Assembly (NCBI GenBank): GCA_947253595.1
Contig: CAMXZR010000021.1
Coordinates: 1-20,083 of the forward strand
Reading direction: 5' to 3'
From: an uncultured Olsenella sp.
GTDB lineage: Bacteria; Actinomycetota; Coriobacteriia; Coriobacteriales; Atopobiaceae
Length of the DNA stretch: 20,083 nt
The translations under genes and the position numbers were made by a program. Of this stretch, positions 6,528-14,900 are shown piece by piece; the first letter of the stretch is position 1, and every line of letters starts with the position of its first letter. Below the pieces are notes generated by a model that worked only from the letters and a program-made list of their open reading frames with translations, searched no databases and was not told where the DNA came from.

Positions 6528-7910
6528 ATGAAGGACAAGATCCAGTCGTTCTTCCACTTGGAGGAGCACGGAACCAACATCCAGGCGGAGGTCATCGCAG
6601 GCATCACGACCTTCGTAACCATCGCCTACATCCTCGTCGTCAACCCCTCCATCCTGGGTGACGGCGGCATGGACCCCGGCGCCGTCTTCACAGCCACCGC
6701 CATCACGGCCGCGTTCGGCACCTGCCTCATGGCCCTCTCGACCAACTACCCCTTCATCCTCGCGCCCGGTATGGGCCTCAACGCCTTCATGATCTACACG
6801 GTGGTCCTGAGCATGGGGTACACCTGGGAGGTCGCTCTCGCGGCGTTCTTCGTCGAGGGCCTCATCTTCCTCGTCATCGCGCTCACCAACGTGCGCGAGG
6901 TCGTCTTGGACGCCATCCCGCTGAGCCTCAAGTTCGCCATCACGGCTGGCATCGGCCTCTTCATCACCCTGATCGGCCTCAAGAACGCGGGCATCGTCGT
7001 CGACAGCCCCTCCACCCTCATCACCATCTTCCCCTTCCACACCAGCATGCTGGACGGCAGCTTCGCCACCGGAGGAATCTCCGCGCTCCTTGGTCTGGTC
7101 GGCATCGTGGTGACCGCGCTGCTCATGATCCACAACGTCAAGGGCAACATCCTGCTGGGCATCCTCATCACCTGGGCCCTCGGCCTCGTCTGCCAGCTGG
7201 CCGGCATCTACGTCCCCGATCCCGCGGCCGGCTACGGCAGCCTCATCCCCGACTTCTCTCGCGGCCTCTCGGTCCCGTCGCTCGCTCCCACCTTCATGAA
7301 GATGGACTTCTCGCAGGTGTTCAGCGTCGGCTTCGCCACCGTGGTCATCGCCTACCTGTTCACCAACATCTCCGAGACCTTCGGCGCCCTCGTGGGCTCC
7401 GCCTCGAAGGCTGGCGTGCTCCAGGAGGACGGCAAGTTCCCGCGCTTCAAGAACGCCCTCGTCGCCCAGTCTGTGGGCGTCCTGACCGCAGCGGTCACCG
7501 GCACCTCCGCCACGACCTCCGTCGTCGAGTGCGCGGCCGGCATAGCGGCCGGTGGCAAAACCGGCCTCACCTCGCTGGTCACCGGCGTCATGTTCCTGAT
7601 CTCGCTGCTCCTCTCGCCCATCTTCCTGGCGATTCCCTCGTTTGCCACAGCTCCCGCCCTGGTCATCGTCGGCTTCCTCATGATTTCGTCGCTGCTCAAC
7701 ATCGACTTCTCCGACATGTCCGAGGCCATGCCCGCCTTCATCTGCCTCTTCACCATCCCCTTCACCTACAGCATCGTCGAGGGAATGGCCCTGGGCTTCA
7801 TCTCGTACGTCGTCATCAACACGCTCGGCGGAAACGAGCGCCGTAAGAAGGTCAGCGTGGCAATGTACGTGATAGCGCTCCTGTTCGTAGCCAAGTACTT
7901 CTTCGTCTAG
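6528..7910 (+). CDS. NCS2/AzgA-family purine base permease
   Basis: This 460-residue, very hydrophobic protein has about 12-14 membrane segments and AzgA-branch motifs of the NCS2 family (adenine, guanine or hypoxanthine uptake; relatives PbuG/PbuO and E. coli GhxP/GhxQ). Visible motifs are ILAPGMGLNAF (77-87), GTSATTSVVECAAG (325-338) and GGKTGLT (342-348). The family's usual aromatic-Asp-Thr segment before GTLxG reads ISETFGALVG (281-290). Glu283 stands where Asp is typical, which could affect substrate choice. The ATG 6528 start is preferred because GAAAGGA (6511-6517) precedes it and the protein then begins like family members. It lies 55 bases before the adenine deaminase gene, so adenine uptake followed by deamination is the simplest reading. 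The 239-base gap before it holds a 36-codon frame (6377-6487) that I do not trust. Confidence 0.9.
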   Translation: MKDKIQSFFHLEEHGTNIQAEVIAGITTFVTIAYILVVNPSILGDGGMDPGAVFTATAITAAFGTCLMALSTNYPFILAPGMGLNAFMIYTVVLSMGYTWEVALAAFFVEGLIFLVIALTNVREVVLDAIPLSLKFAITAGIGLFITLIGLKNAGIVVDSPSTLITIFPFHTSMLDGSFATGGISALLGLVGIVVTALLMIHNVKGNILLGILITWALGLVCQLAGIYVPDPAAGYGSLIPDFSRGLSVPSLAPTFMKMDFSQVFSVGFATVVIAYLFTNISETFGALVGSASKAGVLQEDGKFPRFKNALVAQSVGVLTAAVTGTSATTSVVECAAGIAAGGKTGLTSLVTGVMFLISLLLSPIFLAIPSFATAPALVIVGFLMISSLLNIDFSDMSEAMPAFICLFTIPFTYSIVEGMALGFISYVVINTLGGNERRKKVSVAMYVIALLFVAKYFFV

Positions 7911-7965
7911 CATTGGCAAGCCGTCTCGCCTGCGGGCGGACGGCACCGTGAGAAGGGACCGCACC

Positions 7966-9792
7966 ATGCTCAACAAGTTCTGCAAGAAGCCGCTGTGGGA
8001 ATGCAACCGTACCCTCGTCAGGGTGGCGCAGGGCCAGGAGCCCGCGGACATGGTGATTCGCCATGCCAAGCTCGTCAGCGTCACCACGCACGAGGTCCTG
8101 GAGGACACCGACATCGCCATCGCTGAGGGCCGCGTCGCCTACCTGGGCATCGCCCCCTATACCGCCGACCACTGCATCGGCGAGAACACAAAGGTCATCG
8201 ACGCCAAGGGCCAGTTTGTCGCCCCCGGCTTCATGGACGGCCACATCCACGTGGAGAGCTCGATGGTCGGCGTCGACGAGTACGCCCGCGCCGTCGTGCC
8301 CCATGGCACCACCGGCATCTACTGGGATCCCCACGAGCTTTGCAACGTCACCGGTCTCGAGGGCGTCGCCGAGGTGGCGAAGGTCGCCAAGAGAGTGCCC
8401 CTGAAGGCCATGATCACCACGCCGTCCTGCGTGCCCGCCGTCCCCGGCTTCGAGGACACCGGCGCCTCCGTCGACGCCGCCGGCATCAAGGAGACCATGG
8501 GCTGGGACTCCGTCGTCGCCCTCGGCGAGATGATGAACTATCCCGGCATCCTCGCATGTGCCGACAACCCCATCGAGGAGGTCAACGAGACCCTGAAGGC
8601 CGGCGCGACCGTCACGGGGCACTACAGCGTCTGCGAGACCGACCGCGGGCTCAACGCCTACATCGCGTCGGGCGTCTCGTCCTGCCATGAGTCCATCCGC
8701 GCCGAGGACGTGCTCGCCAAGCTGCGCCTGGGCATGTACGCGCAGATTCGCGAGGGCTCCGCCTGGCAGAACCTCCACGACCTCGCACCCGCAGTCACGG
8801 ACGGCAAGGTCGACACGCGCCTCTGCAACCTGGTCTCGGACGACAACCATCCCAACACGCTCGTCTCTGACGGCCACCTCGACCGCATCCTGCGCATGGC
8901 GGTCCGCGAGGGCATCGACCCCATCACCGCCATCCAGATGGTGACGATCAATGCCGCCACCTACTTCCAGATGGGGACCGACATGGGCTCCGTCACCCCG
9001 GGCAAGTGCGCCGACATCGTCTTCCTCGAGGACCTCAAGGACTTCCACGTCATCCGTACCATCATCGACGGCGAGGTCGTGGCAGAGGACGGCAAGGCGC
9101 TCTTCGAGGCCGGCTCCTACCAGTACCCCGAGTTCATGACCGACACCATGCACGTTGCGGTCGACATCAGCGAGTCCACCTTCCGGATTCCTGCGGTGGA
9201 CTCCAAGGGCAACGCGCTCGCCGGCGACTCCGCGACCGTCCGCACCATGGTCGTCGCCCCCGGCTCCACCATCACCGAGGACACCCTCGCCCAGGCGCCG
9301 ATCAAGGACGGCCAGCTTGTGGCCGACTCGCAGAACGACCTGCTCAAGGCCTTCGTCTTCGAGCGCCACAACAACACCGGCAGCTTTGCCTACGGCTTCG
9401 TCAAGGGCTTCGGCATCCACGGTGCGCTCGCCCAGACCGTCGCCCACGATGCCCACAACCTGCTCGTCGTCGGCGACAACGACGCCGACATGGCGCTGGC
9501 CGCAAAGACCCTGGTCGAGTGTGGCGGCGGCGAGTGCGCGGTCGAGGACGGCAAGATTCTGGGCCAGGTCGCGCTTCCCATCTGCGGCCTCATGAGCCCC
9601 CGTCACGTCGAGGACGTGGCTGCGGACGTCGAGAAGGTCGAGGAGGCCTGGAAGAGCATGGGCTGCACCATGCCCTCGCCCTTCATGACCATGGGCCTGC
9701 TCTCCCTCGCGTGCATTCCCAGCCTGCGCCTCACCAACCGCGGTCTGGTGAACACCGACACCTTCCAGTTCGAGTCCCTCGTGGTCGAGTAG
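7966..9792 (+). CDS. ade: Adenine deaminase
   Basis: The 608-residue protein matches the metal-dependent amidohydrolase-type adenine deaminases (AdeC/YicP; E. coli about 588), which convert adenine to hypoxanthine and ammonia. The N-terminal composite domain leads to the metal-binding loop GFMDGHIHVESSMV (88-101, H93 and H95). GTTGIYWDPHELCNVTG (114-130, H123), TGHYS and DDNHPNTLVSDGH follow. The C-terminal adenine deaminase domain, about residues 400-600, includes a late FVFERHNNTG segment. ATG 7966 is chosen because AGAAGGGA (7951-7958) lies 7 bases upstream; GTG 7948 would add 6 residues. Downstream is a bidirectional-looking terminator. With the AzgA-type permease just upstream it forms an adenine salvage/catabolism pair feeding hypoxanthine to XdhABC. 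Confidence 0.95.
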   Translation: MLNKFCKKPLWECNRTLVRVAQGQEPADMVIRHAKLVSVTTHEVLEDTDIAIAEGRVAYLGIAPYTADHCIGENTKVIDAKGQFVAPGFMDGHIHVESSMVGVDEYARAVVPHGTTGIYWDPHELCNVTGLEGVAEVAKVAKRVPLKAMITTPSCVPAVPGFEDTGASVDAAGIKETMGWDSVVALGEMMNYPGILACADNPIEEVNETLKAGATVTGHYSVCETDRGLNAYIASGVSSCHESIRAEDVLAKLRLGMYAQIREGSAWQNLHDLAPAVTDGKVDTRLCNLVSDDNHPNTLVSDGHLDRILRMAVREGIDPITAIQMVTINAATYFQMGTDMGSVTPGKCADIVFLEDLKDFHVIRTIIDGEVVAEDGKALFEAGSYQYPEFMTDTMHVAVDISESTFRIPAVDSKGNALAGDSATVRTMVVAPGSTITEDTLAQAPIKDGQLVADSQNDLLKAFVFERHNNTGSFAYGFVKGFGIHGALAQTVAHDAHNLLVVGDNDADMALAAKTLVECGGGECAVEDGKILGQVALPICGLMSPRHVEDVAADVEKVEEAWKSMGCTMPSPFMTMGLLSLACIPSLRLTNRGLVNTDTFQFESLVVE

Positions 9793-9825
9793 CGCCGCAG
9801 GGAGCCCTGTTCCCGAGCACGAAGA

Positions 9826-9855
9826 AGCCCGCAGCTCTCAGGAGCTGCGGGCTTT
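9826..9855. terminator. Terminator between ade (+) and the convergent unknown gene (-)
   Basis: A perfect 12-base-pair stem, AGCCCGCAGCTC (9826-9837) and GAGCTGCGGGCT (9842-9853), has the loop TCAG. On the + strand it ends in CTTT; on the - strand it is followed by TCTTC. It lies 33 bases after the ade stop and about 80 bases past the stop of the convergent gene, so it may serve both. Confidence 0.75.
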
Positions 9856-9932
9856 GCATGTCTGGATGCCGCGCGATGACGCGGGTGACGTCGTGCCAGC
9901 GGATGTTCGCCAGCCAGCCGACGGGCACCTGC

Positions 9933-10412
9933 CTACCAGCTGACGATGATGGTGCTGTCGTCGCGATGGGCGTTTCCTCCCTCGGCGTCGTCCGATGCCT
10001 CGGTGCCGGTCTTGACGTCGTAGCCCAGCCGTCGCAGCGTGCGGATGAAGTGCACCAGCTGCGTGTTGTACTCGTTCAGGAGTCGTGCCTGCTGGATGGG
10101 GCTGATGAGCGCCTGCTCCCGGCCGTAGATGATGTCGCTCATCGCGTCCGCGACGATCATGTTGCTGTTCGCCAGCAGATCGTTGTAGAACGAGTTCCCG
10201 CTGCCTCCTCCATCGCTCTCGCCCGGCGCGAACTTCACCGTCAGGGACCTGCGTCCATAGGTCGCATACATACGGACGCGCGTGTCCGTCTGGCCGATGG
10301 CGTTCTTCATGGCCCACTTGAGCGCGTTGCCCGACAGCGTGTCCGCCTCGGCGCGCTCACGCCCCGGCTGCGCCTCGCCGGCGATTCTCCTGGCGTCCTC
10401 TGCCTCGAGCAT
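9933..10412 (-). CDS. Unknown 159-residue protein
   Basis: I do not recognise a family. The frame is supported by a good ribosome site on the - strand (AGAGGAG, 4 bases before the ATG whose complement is 10410-10412). It also has a plausible protein pattern: an acidic-basic N-terminus, then RVRMYATYGRRSLTVKF, a Gly/Ser patch (GGGSGNS), and a helical stretch NSNMIVADAMSDIIYGREQA. The stretch LVHFIRTLRRLGYDV follows, then an acidic C-terminus. There is no signal peptide or membrane segment, so it is probably cytoplasmic. It is the only - strand gene, converging on ade and diverging from the ECF operon. Its start lies 189 bases from that operon, so the two may share a control region. No function is proposed. 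Confidence 0.65.
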   Translation of the reverse strand: MLEAEDARRIAGEAQPGRERAEADTLSGNALKWAMKNAIGQTDTRVRMYATYGRRSLTVKFAPGESDGGGSGNSFYNDLLANSNMIVADAMSDIIYGREQALISPIQQARLLNEYNTQLVHFIRTLRRLGYDVKTGTEASDDAEGGNAHRDDSTIIVSW

Positions 10413-10556
10413 GTCGCTCCTCTCTTCCTCGCCCCCAGGGGCAATCGGCCTCAGTCAAATAAAGATACCCGATGGGAGCTCGCGCCCCCATGGTCGTGAC
10501 GCATGCGGCTCGTGTCGGATGCGAGGTGACTCTGGGTGCCTTCGCCGAGGCAATGG

Positions 10557-10585
10557 TATACTCGATTAGTTAACAGTATCTAACT
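10557..10585 (+). promoter_or_regulatory. -10 element and operator-like dyad before the ECF operon
   Basis: TATACT (10557-10562) is a good -10 hexamer, though no clear -35 is visible. Five bases downstream, AGTTA (10568-10572) and TAACT (10581-10585) form a perfect dyad around the expected transcription start, a usual repressor position. Half-sites of the TTAG/CTAA type recall DtxR-family metal-regulator boxes, but spacing and match are not good enough to assign one. TAAGGAAG (10587-10594) is the ribosome site for ATG 10602. Confidence 0.5.
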
Positions 10586-10601
10586 TTAAGGAAGTGTTCG
10601 A

Positions 10602-11249
10602 ATGGCAGAAGAGAAGGAAGCCGAGAAGGGAACGGCCCCCGTGTCCAATCGTGGCTGGGGAGTTCGTGAGGTAGTGACGGCAGTCCTGCTGAGCGCGCTC
10701 GCGGTGGTCATCATGTTTGCGGGATCCATGCTCACCATGTTCTCCTACGACTTTGCGATGGTCGCATCGGGCGGAGCGGCCGTGTTTCTCGCAGCACCCG
10801 TGTTCATGCTCATGGTGCGGCGAGTCGACAGGTTTGGCGTGACCTGCGTCTTCACCACCGTTACCGCGCTGCTCTTCTGCACCGTGGGCAACATGCTCTT
10901 CATGCTGCCCTTCTATGTGGTGGGCGGGCTGCTCTTGGACCTCGTCTTCCTGCGGACGTCGCAGCGGCGTCAGAGCTCCTGGTGGGCGACGGGCGCATGG
11001 ACGACGTTCAGCGGCCTATACCTGCTCTCCACGCTGATTCCCTACCTGGGAAACATGGACGCCTACGTTGCCCAGACCGTGCAGGAGCGCGGCTTTGACC
11101 AGGCCTATGTCGATGCGTTCTTCAAGTACTACGGCAACCCGGCATGGATTGTCGCCATCATGCTCATCACCATGGCCGCGGGCTTCCTGGGCTGCCTCAT
11201 CGGCAGGGCGCTCATGAAGAGGCACTTCGAGCGCGCCGGGGCCCTGTAG
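10602..11249 (+). CDS. ECF transporter S component, Trep_Strep type
   Basis: This 215-residue membrane protein has about six hydrophobic segments (roughly 23-47, 53-72, 78-98, 100-118, 127-148, 181-203). A charged cytoplasmic N-terminus precedes them, and a basic C-terminus (RALMKRHFERAG) follows. Size, topology and the position just before an EcfT-like and a double EcfA-like gene fit the Trep_Strep family of substrate-binding S components. This family has been tied to heme uptake in group A Streptococcus (SiaF-like). The substrate here is not known. Heme, a metal chelate or another small cofactor are candidates from gene order only. The stop is followed after one base by the next start, GTG 11251, so translation is probably coupled. 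Confidence 0.8.
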   Translation: MAEEKEAEKGTAPVSNRGWGVREVVTAVLLSALAVVIMFAGSMLTMFSYDFAMVASGGAAVFLAAPVFMLMVRRVDRFGVTCVFTTVTALLFCTVGNMLFMLPFYVVGGLLLDLVFLRTSQRRQSSWWATGAWTTFSGLYLLSTLIPYLGNMDAYVAQTVQERGFDQAYVDAFFKYYGNPAWIVAIMLITMAAGFLGCLIGRALMKRHFERAGAL

Positions 11250-11250
11250 G

Positions 11251-11961
11251 GTGGGTAAGGACGACGCAAGGGGAACGGGACTCACGGTTGCCACGAAGAC
11301 GGCCGTGCTCCTCCTTGCCATGGCCGCGTGCTCGTTGAACCTGGGGCTGTATCCCATGCTCGCGCTCAGCCTGTCGTCACTCGCCTACTTGGTGGTCGCA
11401 GGGGAGCAGCGCATCGCCCTGGGCATGCTGGCCTTCCTGGCCGTGCTCGGGCCGCTGTACGTCGCATACACCTACCTGGGCGTTGCCCCCATCGTCATCT
11501 CGCCCATCCATGTCTTCCAGATGTGGCACCTCTTTCCCGTGACGTCGGCTGCGTGCGTGCTCTTCATGACGCCTCCGGGCATGATCAGCGCGGCGCTCGT
11601 GCGGGCGCGCTGCCCCAGGAAGGTCATCCTGGGGACCCTGGTGTTCCTGCGCTTCTTCCCCACCTTTGCCGCCAGCTGGCGTCTCCTGAGGGACGCCATG
11701 AGGAAGCGTGGCCTCACGGCATGGCGCCAGATGCTCGCAAAACCCCTGGACACCTACGAGTACGTGATGGTTCCGGCCCTTATGTCGCTGGTGGGCAGTG
11801 CGGACCAGCTCTCGGCCTCCGCCGTGACGCGCGCCGCCGAGGCGCCCATGGCGCGCAGCAGCTACTACCAGCATCCGGCGAGGGCGCTGGACCTCGCCTG
11901 CGTCGTGGCCGCCCTCGCCGCCTGCGCGGGGGCGGTCGTCGCGAACGGGGTGATGTCGTGA
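11251..11961 (+). CDS. ECF transporter transmembrane coupling protein (EcfT-like)
   Basis: This 236-residue membrane protein has four to six hydrophobic segments (about 14-50, 53-76, 95-116, 125-142 and 213-234). A cytoplasmic helical region about 143-200 carries the coupling motif DAMRKRG (148-154), as expected for EcfT. The second coupling motif is degenerate (TRAAEAP, 193-199; the usual Arg-Gly is not seen). It should link the S component to the ATPases. The only reasonable start is GTG 11251, one base after the upstream stop and without a strong ribosome site, suggesting reinitiation. The end overlaps the next gene by four bases (GTGA). Confidence 0.82.
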   Translation: MGKDDARGTGLTVATKTAVLLLAMAACSLNLGLYPMLALSLSSLAYLVVAGEQRIALGMLAFLAVLGPLYVAYTYLGVAPIVISPIHVFQMWHLFPVTSAACVLFMTPPGMISAALVRARCPRKVILGTLVFLRFFPTFAASWRLLRDAMRKRGLTAWRQMLAKPLDTYEYVMVPALMSLVGSADQLSASAVTRAAEAPMARSSYYQHPARALDLACVVAALAACAGAVVANGVMS

Positions 11962-14900
11962 GCGAGTCGAGGCGGGAGGTCCTCTCGCTGAGCGACGTCT
12001 CGTTTGCGTACAAGGGGGCTTCCCGGACCGTCGATGACGTGAGCCTCAGCGTTGCCGCAGGGGAGTGCGTGGTGCTCTGCGGTCCCTCGGGCGGCGGCAA
12101 GACCACCATCATCCGCCTGGTGAACGGCCTGGCGGGAGGGTATTACCCTGGCAACGGCAGGGGCGAGGTCATGTTGGCGGGACATCCCGCCGAGGGGCTC
12201 GCCCTCTGGGAGCGCGCAGAGCTGGTGGGAAGCGTGTTCCAGGACCCCTCGGCCCAGTTCTTCTCGAGCCAGCTCGCAGGAGAGATAGCCTTCACCTGCG
12301 AAAACCTTGGCTACGACCACGATCGCGTGGTAGAGCTCACCGATGGGGCGATCGACGAGCTGTCACTCGGCCCCCTGCGTGGGGCATCCAACGACAGCCT
12401 CTCCAGCGGACAGAAGCAGAAGGTGGCGATAGCCTCCGCGCTGGGACCGCGACCTGCCCTCATGGCCATGGACGAGCCCTCGTCGAACCTGGACGTCGCG
12501 GCGGCGGACGCCCTGGGGCGCACCCTGCGTCAGCTGAAGGAGCGGGGCATGGCGATTCTGGTCGCCGAGCATCGCCTTGCCTATCTCATGGACGTGGCCG
12601 ACCGCTTCCTGCTGGTGCGTGGGGGAAGGGTCGAGCGAGAGGTCACGCGAGAGGAGATGCTGGCCCTTCCCGACGAGACGCGCCTCTCATGGGGGCTCAG
12701 GGACGTCCGAAAGACCCTGCGGCCCCGGCTTCCCTCCCCTGGTCCGGACCAGGGGAGGGAAGCCGTCCTCGAGCTGCGGGACCTGGGCGTCTCCTTTGGA
12801 GACAGGCAGGTCTTCCGCAGCGTCTCGCTCGTGGCATCCGCAGGGCAGATACTGGCCGTGACGGGCGCGAACGGCACCGGGAAGACCAGCCTGGCCCGCG
12901 TCCTGGCGGGCCTCGCGAAGCCCAGCCATGGGACGGTGCTGGTGGGTGGTCACGCCCGTGGCCGACGCGAGCTGCGCCGCATGGTGTGGTACAGCCCCAA
13001 CGACGTCAAGGCCGAGTTCTTCACGCCGAGCGTCCAGGAGGAGGTAATGCTCCTGGTCGCGCGTGACGAGCCTCACAGGGAGCGGGCGCGTCGCCTCCTG
13101 CGCGGGCTTGGTCTCTGGGAGCTGCGCGAGCGACACCCGATGACGCTCTCGGGTGGGCAGAGACAGCGCCTCTCCATAGCCTGCGGGCTCATGAGCGAGA
13201 GGCCCGTGCTCGTGCTGGACGAACCGACGAGCGGCCTCGACGCCATCAGCATGCAGGAGGTCTCCCACGCGCTCCAGCTCGCCTGCGACGAGGGACTCTG
13301 CGTGGTGGTGGTCACGCACGACAACGAGTTCATGCAGCGCTGCTGCACCCATGCCTATCAGCTGCGACCGGCGGAAGGAGGCACCATGCGTGACGGAGGG
13401 ACGGAGGGCATGGCGACCGAGGGAGGCCACGTGCCGACCCCCGAGGGCAAGAAGGCAGAAAAGAAGCGGAAGAATGCCCGCCTGTGGGCGCTCTACCTGC
13501 GATTGACCAAGCCCGTTCATCGCACCATCATCGTCGGGATGGTCATGTCGGCGCTTTCGGTCGTGGTGGGTGTCGTCCCGTACCTCGTCGCGATCGCCAT
13601 CGCCCAGACGGCGCTGCGGGGTGTCCTGCCCAAGCCGCCCGCGCTTGCGCTCATGGTTGCCGCCGCCATCTTCTGTGCCACTGCGGACCGCTTCCTCTTT
13701 GCGGGTGGGACGGGCATCTGCCACAGGGCGGATGCGGGGTTCCGCGTGAACGCGCGCCACATCCTGCTCGACCACTTCTCCAGGCTGCCTCTCGGCTGGT
13801 TCGGCGAGCGCAGTTCCAGCGAGGTCAAGCAGGCGGTGTCCGACGATGTTCTGGGCTTGCACCAGACCATCGGCCACGCCCCGACCGAGATGGTCCGAGC
13901 CCTGCTCTCGCCATTGGTTCCGCTCGTGGTCCTCTTTGTGGCGGACTGGAGGATGGCCCTCGTCCTCCTGGCATACGTCGTCGTCTTCGTCATGGTGTCG
14001 ATGGCCTTCATGACGCGCGACTACGAGGCGCTCGCCGTGCAGTACGGCGAGGCGAACGTGGAGCTCTCCTCCGCCGTGGTCGAAATCGCCGAGGGCATCG
14101 AGGTCGTGAAGACCTTCGGGAGCGCGAGGCGGGTGGGGTCGCGCTATCGCGACGCCGTGGAGCGCCTGTGCGACGTCACCTTCGAGTGGACGAAGCTCAC
14201 GGCGGGGCCCTTCAGCCTGCTGGGAGGCTTCATCTCGCCGGGCATGATGCTTGCCTTCCTCGGCCTTGCGAGCAGCCTGTTCGTTGGCTGGGGCTGGCTC
14301 GACTTCGCCGACTGCGTGCCCTTCCTGGTACTTGGCCCGTCCATTCCGGCCGGCATGCTGGTCGTGGCGGCGGGCATGGGCTTCCTCAGGACGGCGACGC
14401 AGAACCTCGAGCATCTGGACGTGGTCCTCTCGGCAGAGCCGCTTGCCGAGGCGGTCGAGCCCTGCGCGCTCCCTTCTGGAACCCTGGGCCTGCACTTTGA
14501 CGAGACCTGCTTCAGGTATGCCCCCGACGCCGCCCTCGCGCTCGACCACGTGAGCGCGCGCGTGGAGCCAGGCAGCGTCTGCGCGCTGGTGGGGGACTCC
14601 GGCAGCGGCAAGACCACCTTTGCCCGCCTCATCCCGCGCTTCTGGGACCCCACGTCGGGAGCTGTGAGCCTGGGTGGCATCGACCTGCGCGAGCTCTCCA
14701 CCCAGACGCTCCTCTCGAGGGTGGCGATCGTCTTCCAAGAGAGCATGCTGCTCTCGATCAGCCTGCGTGACAACATCCGGCTCGCTTGCCCCGACGCGAC
14801 GGACGAGGAGGTCGTGGAGGCGGCGAAGGCCGCGCAGATCCACGAGAGGATCATGGAGTTCCCCCAGGGGTACGACTCGGTCTTCGGTTCTGCGGACTGC

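Noticed and set aside
6522..8120. Open frame of 532 codons on the - strand
   Set aside because: It overlaps the permease and ade, is rich in Asp/Glu/Gly/His in the pattern of an antisense shadow, and has no family match.
9838..10317. Alternative - strand frame overlapping the unknown gene
   Set aside because: It is Arg/His/Gly-rich with no good ribosome site. The 9933-10412 frame has a better start and a more protein-like pattern.
9006..10499. 497-codon + strand frame running from inside ade across the following gene
   Set aside because: It is out of frame with ade, very Arg/Gly/Pro-rich, crosses a strong terminator and has no domain.
10566..10589. DtxR/IdeR-type iron box before the ECF operon
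   Set aside because: Half-sites are partly similar but the spacing and several core bases do not fit, so no regulator is named.
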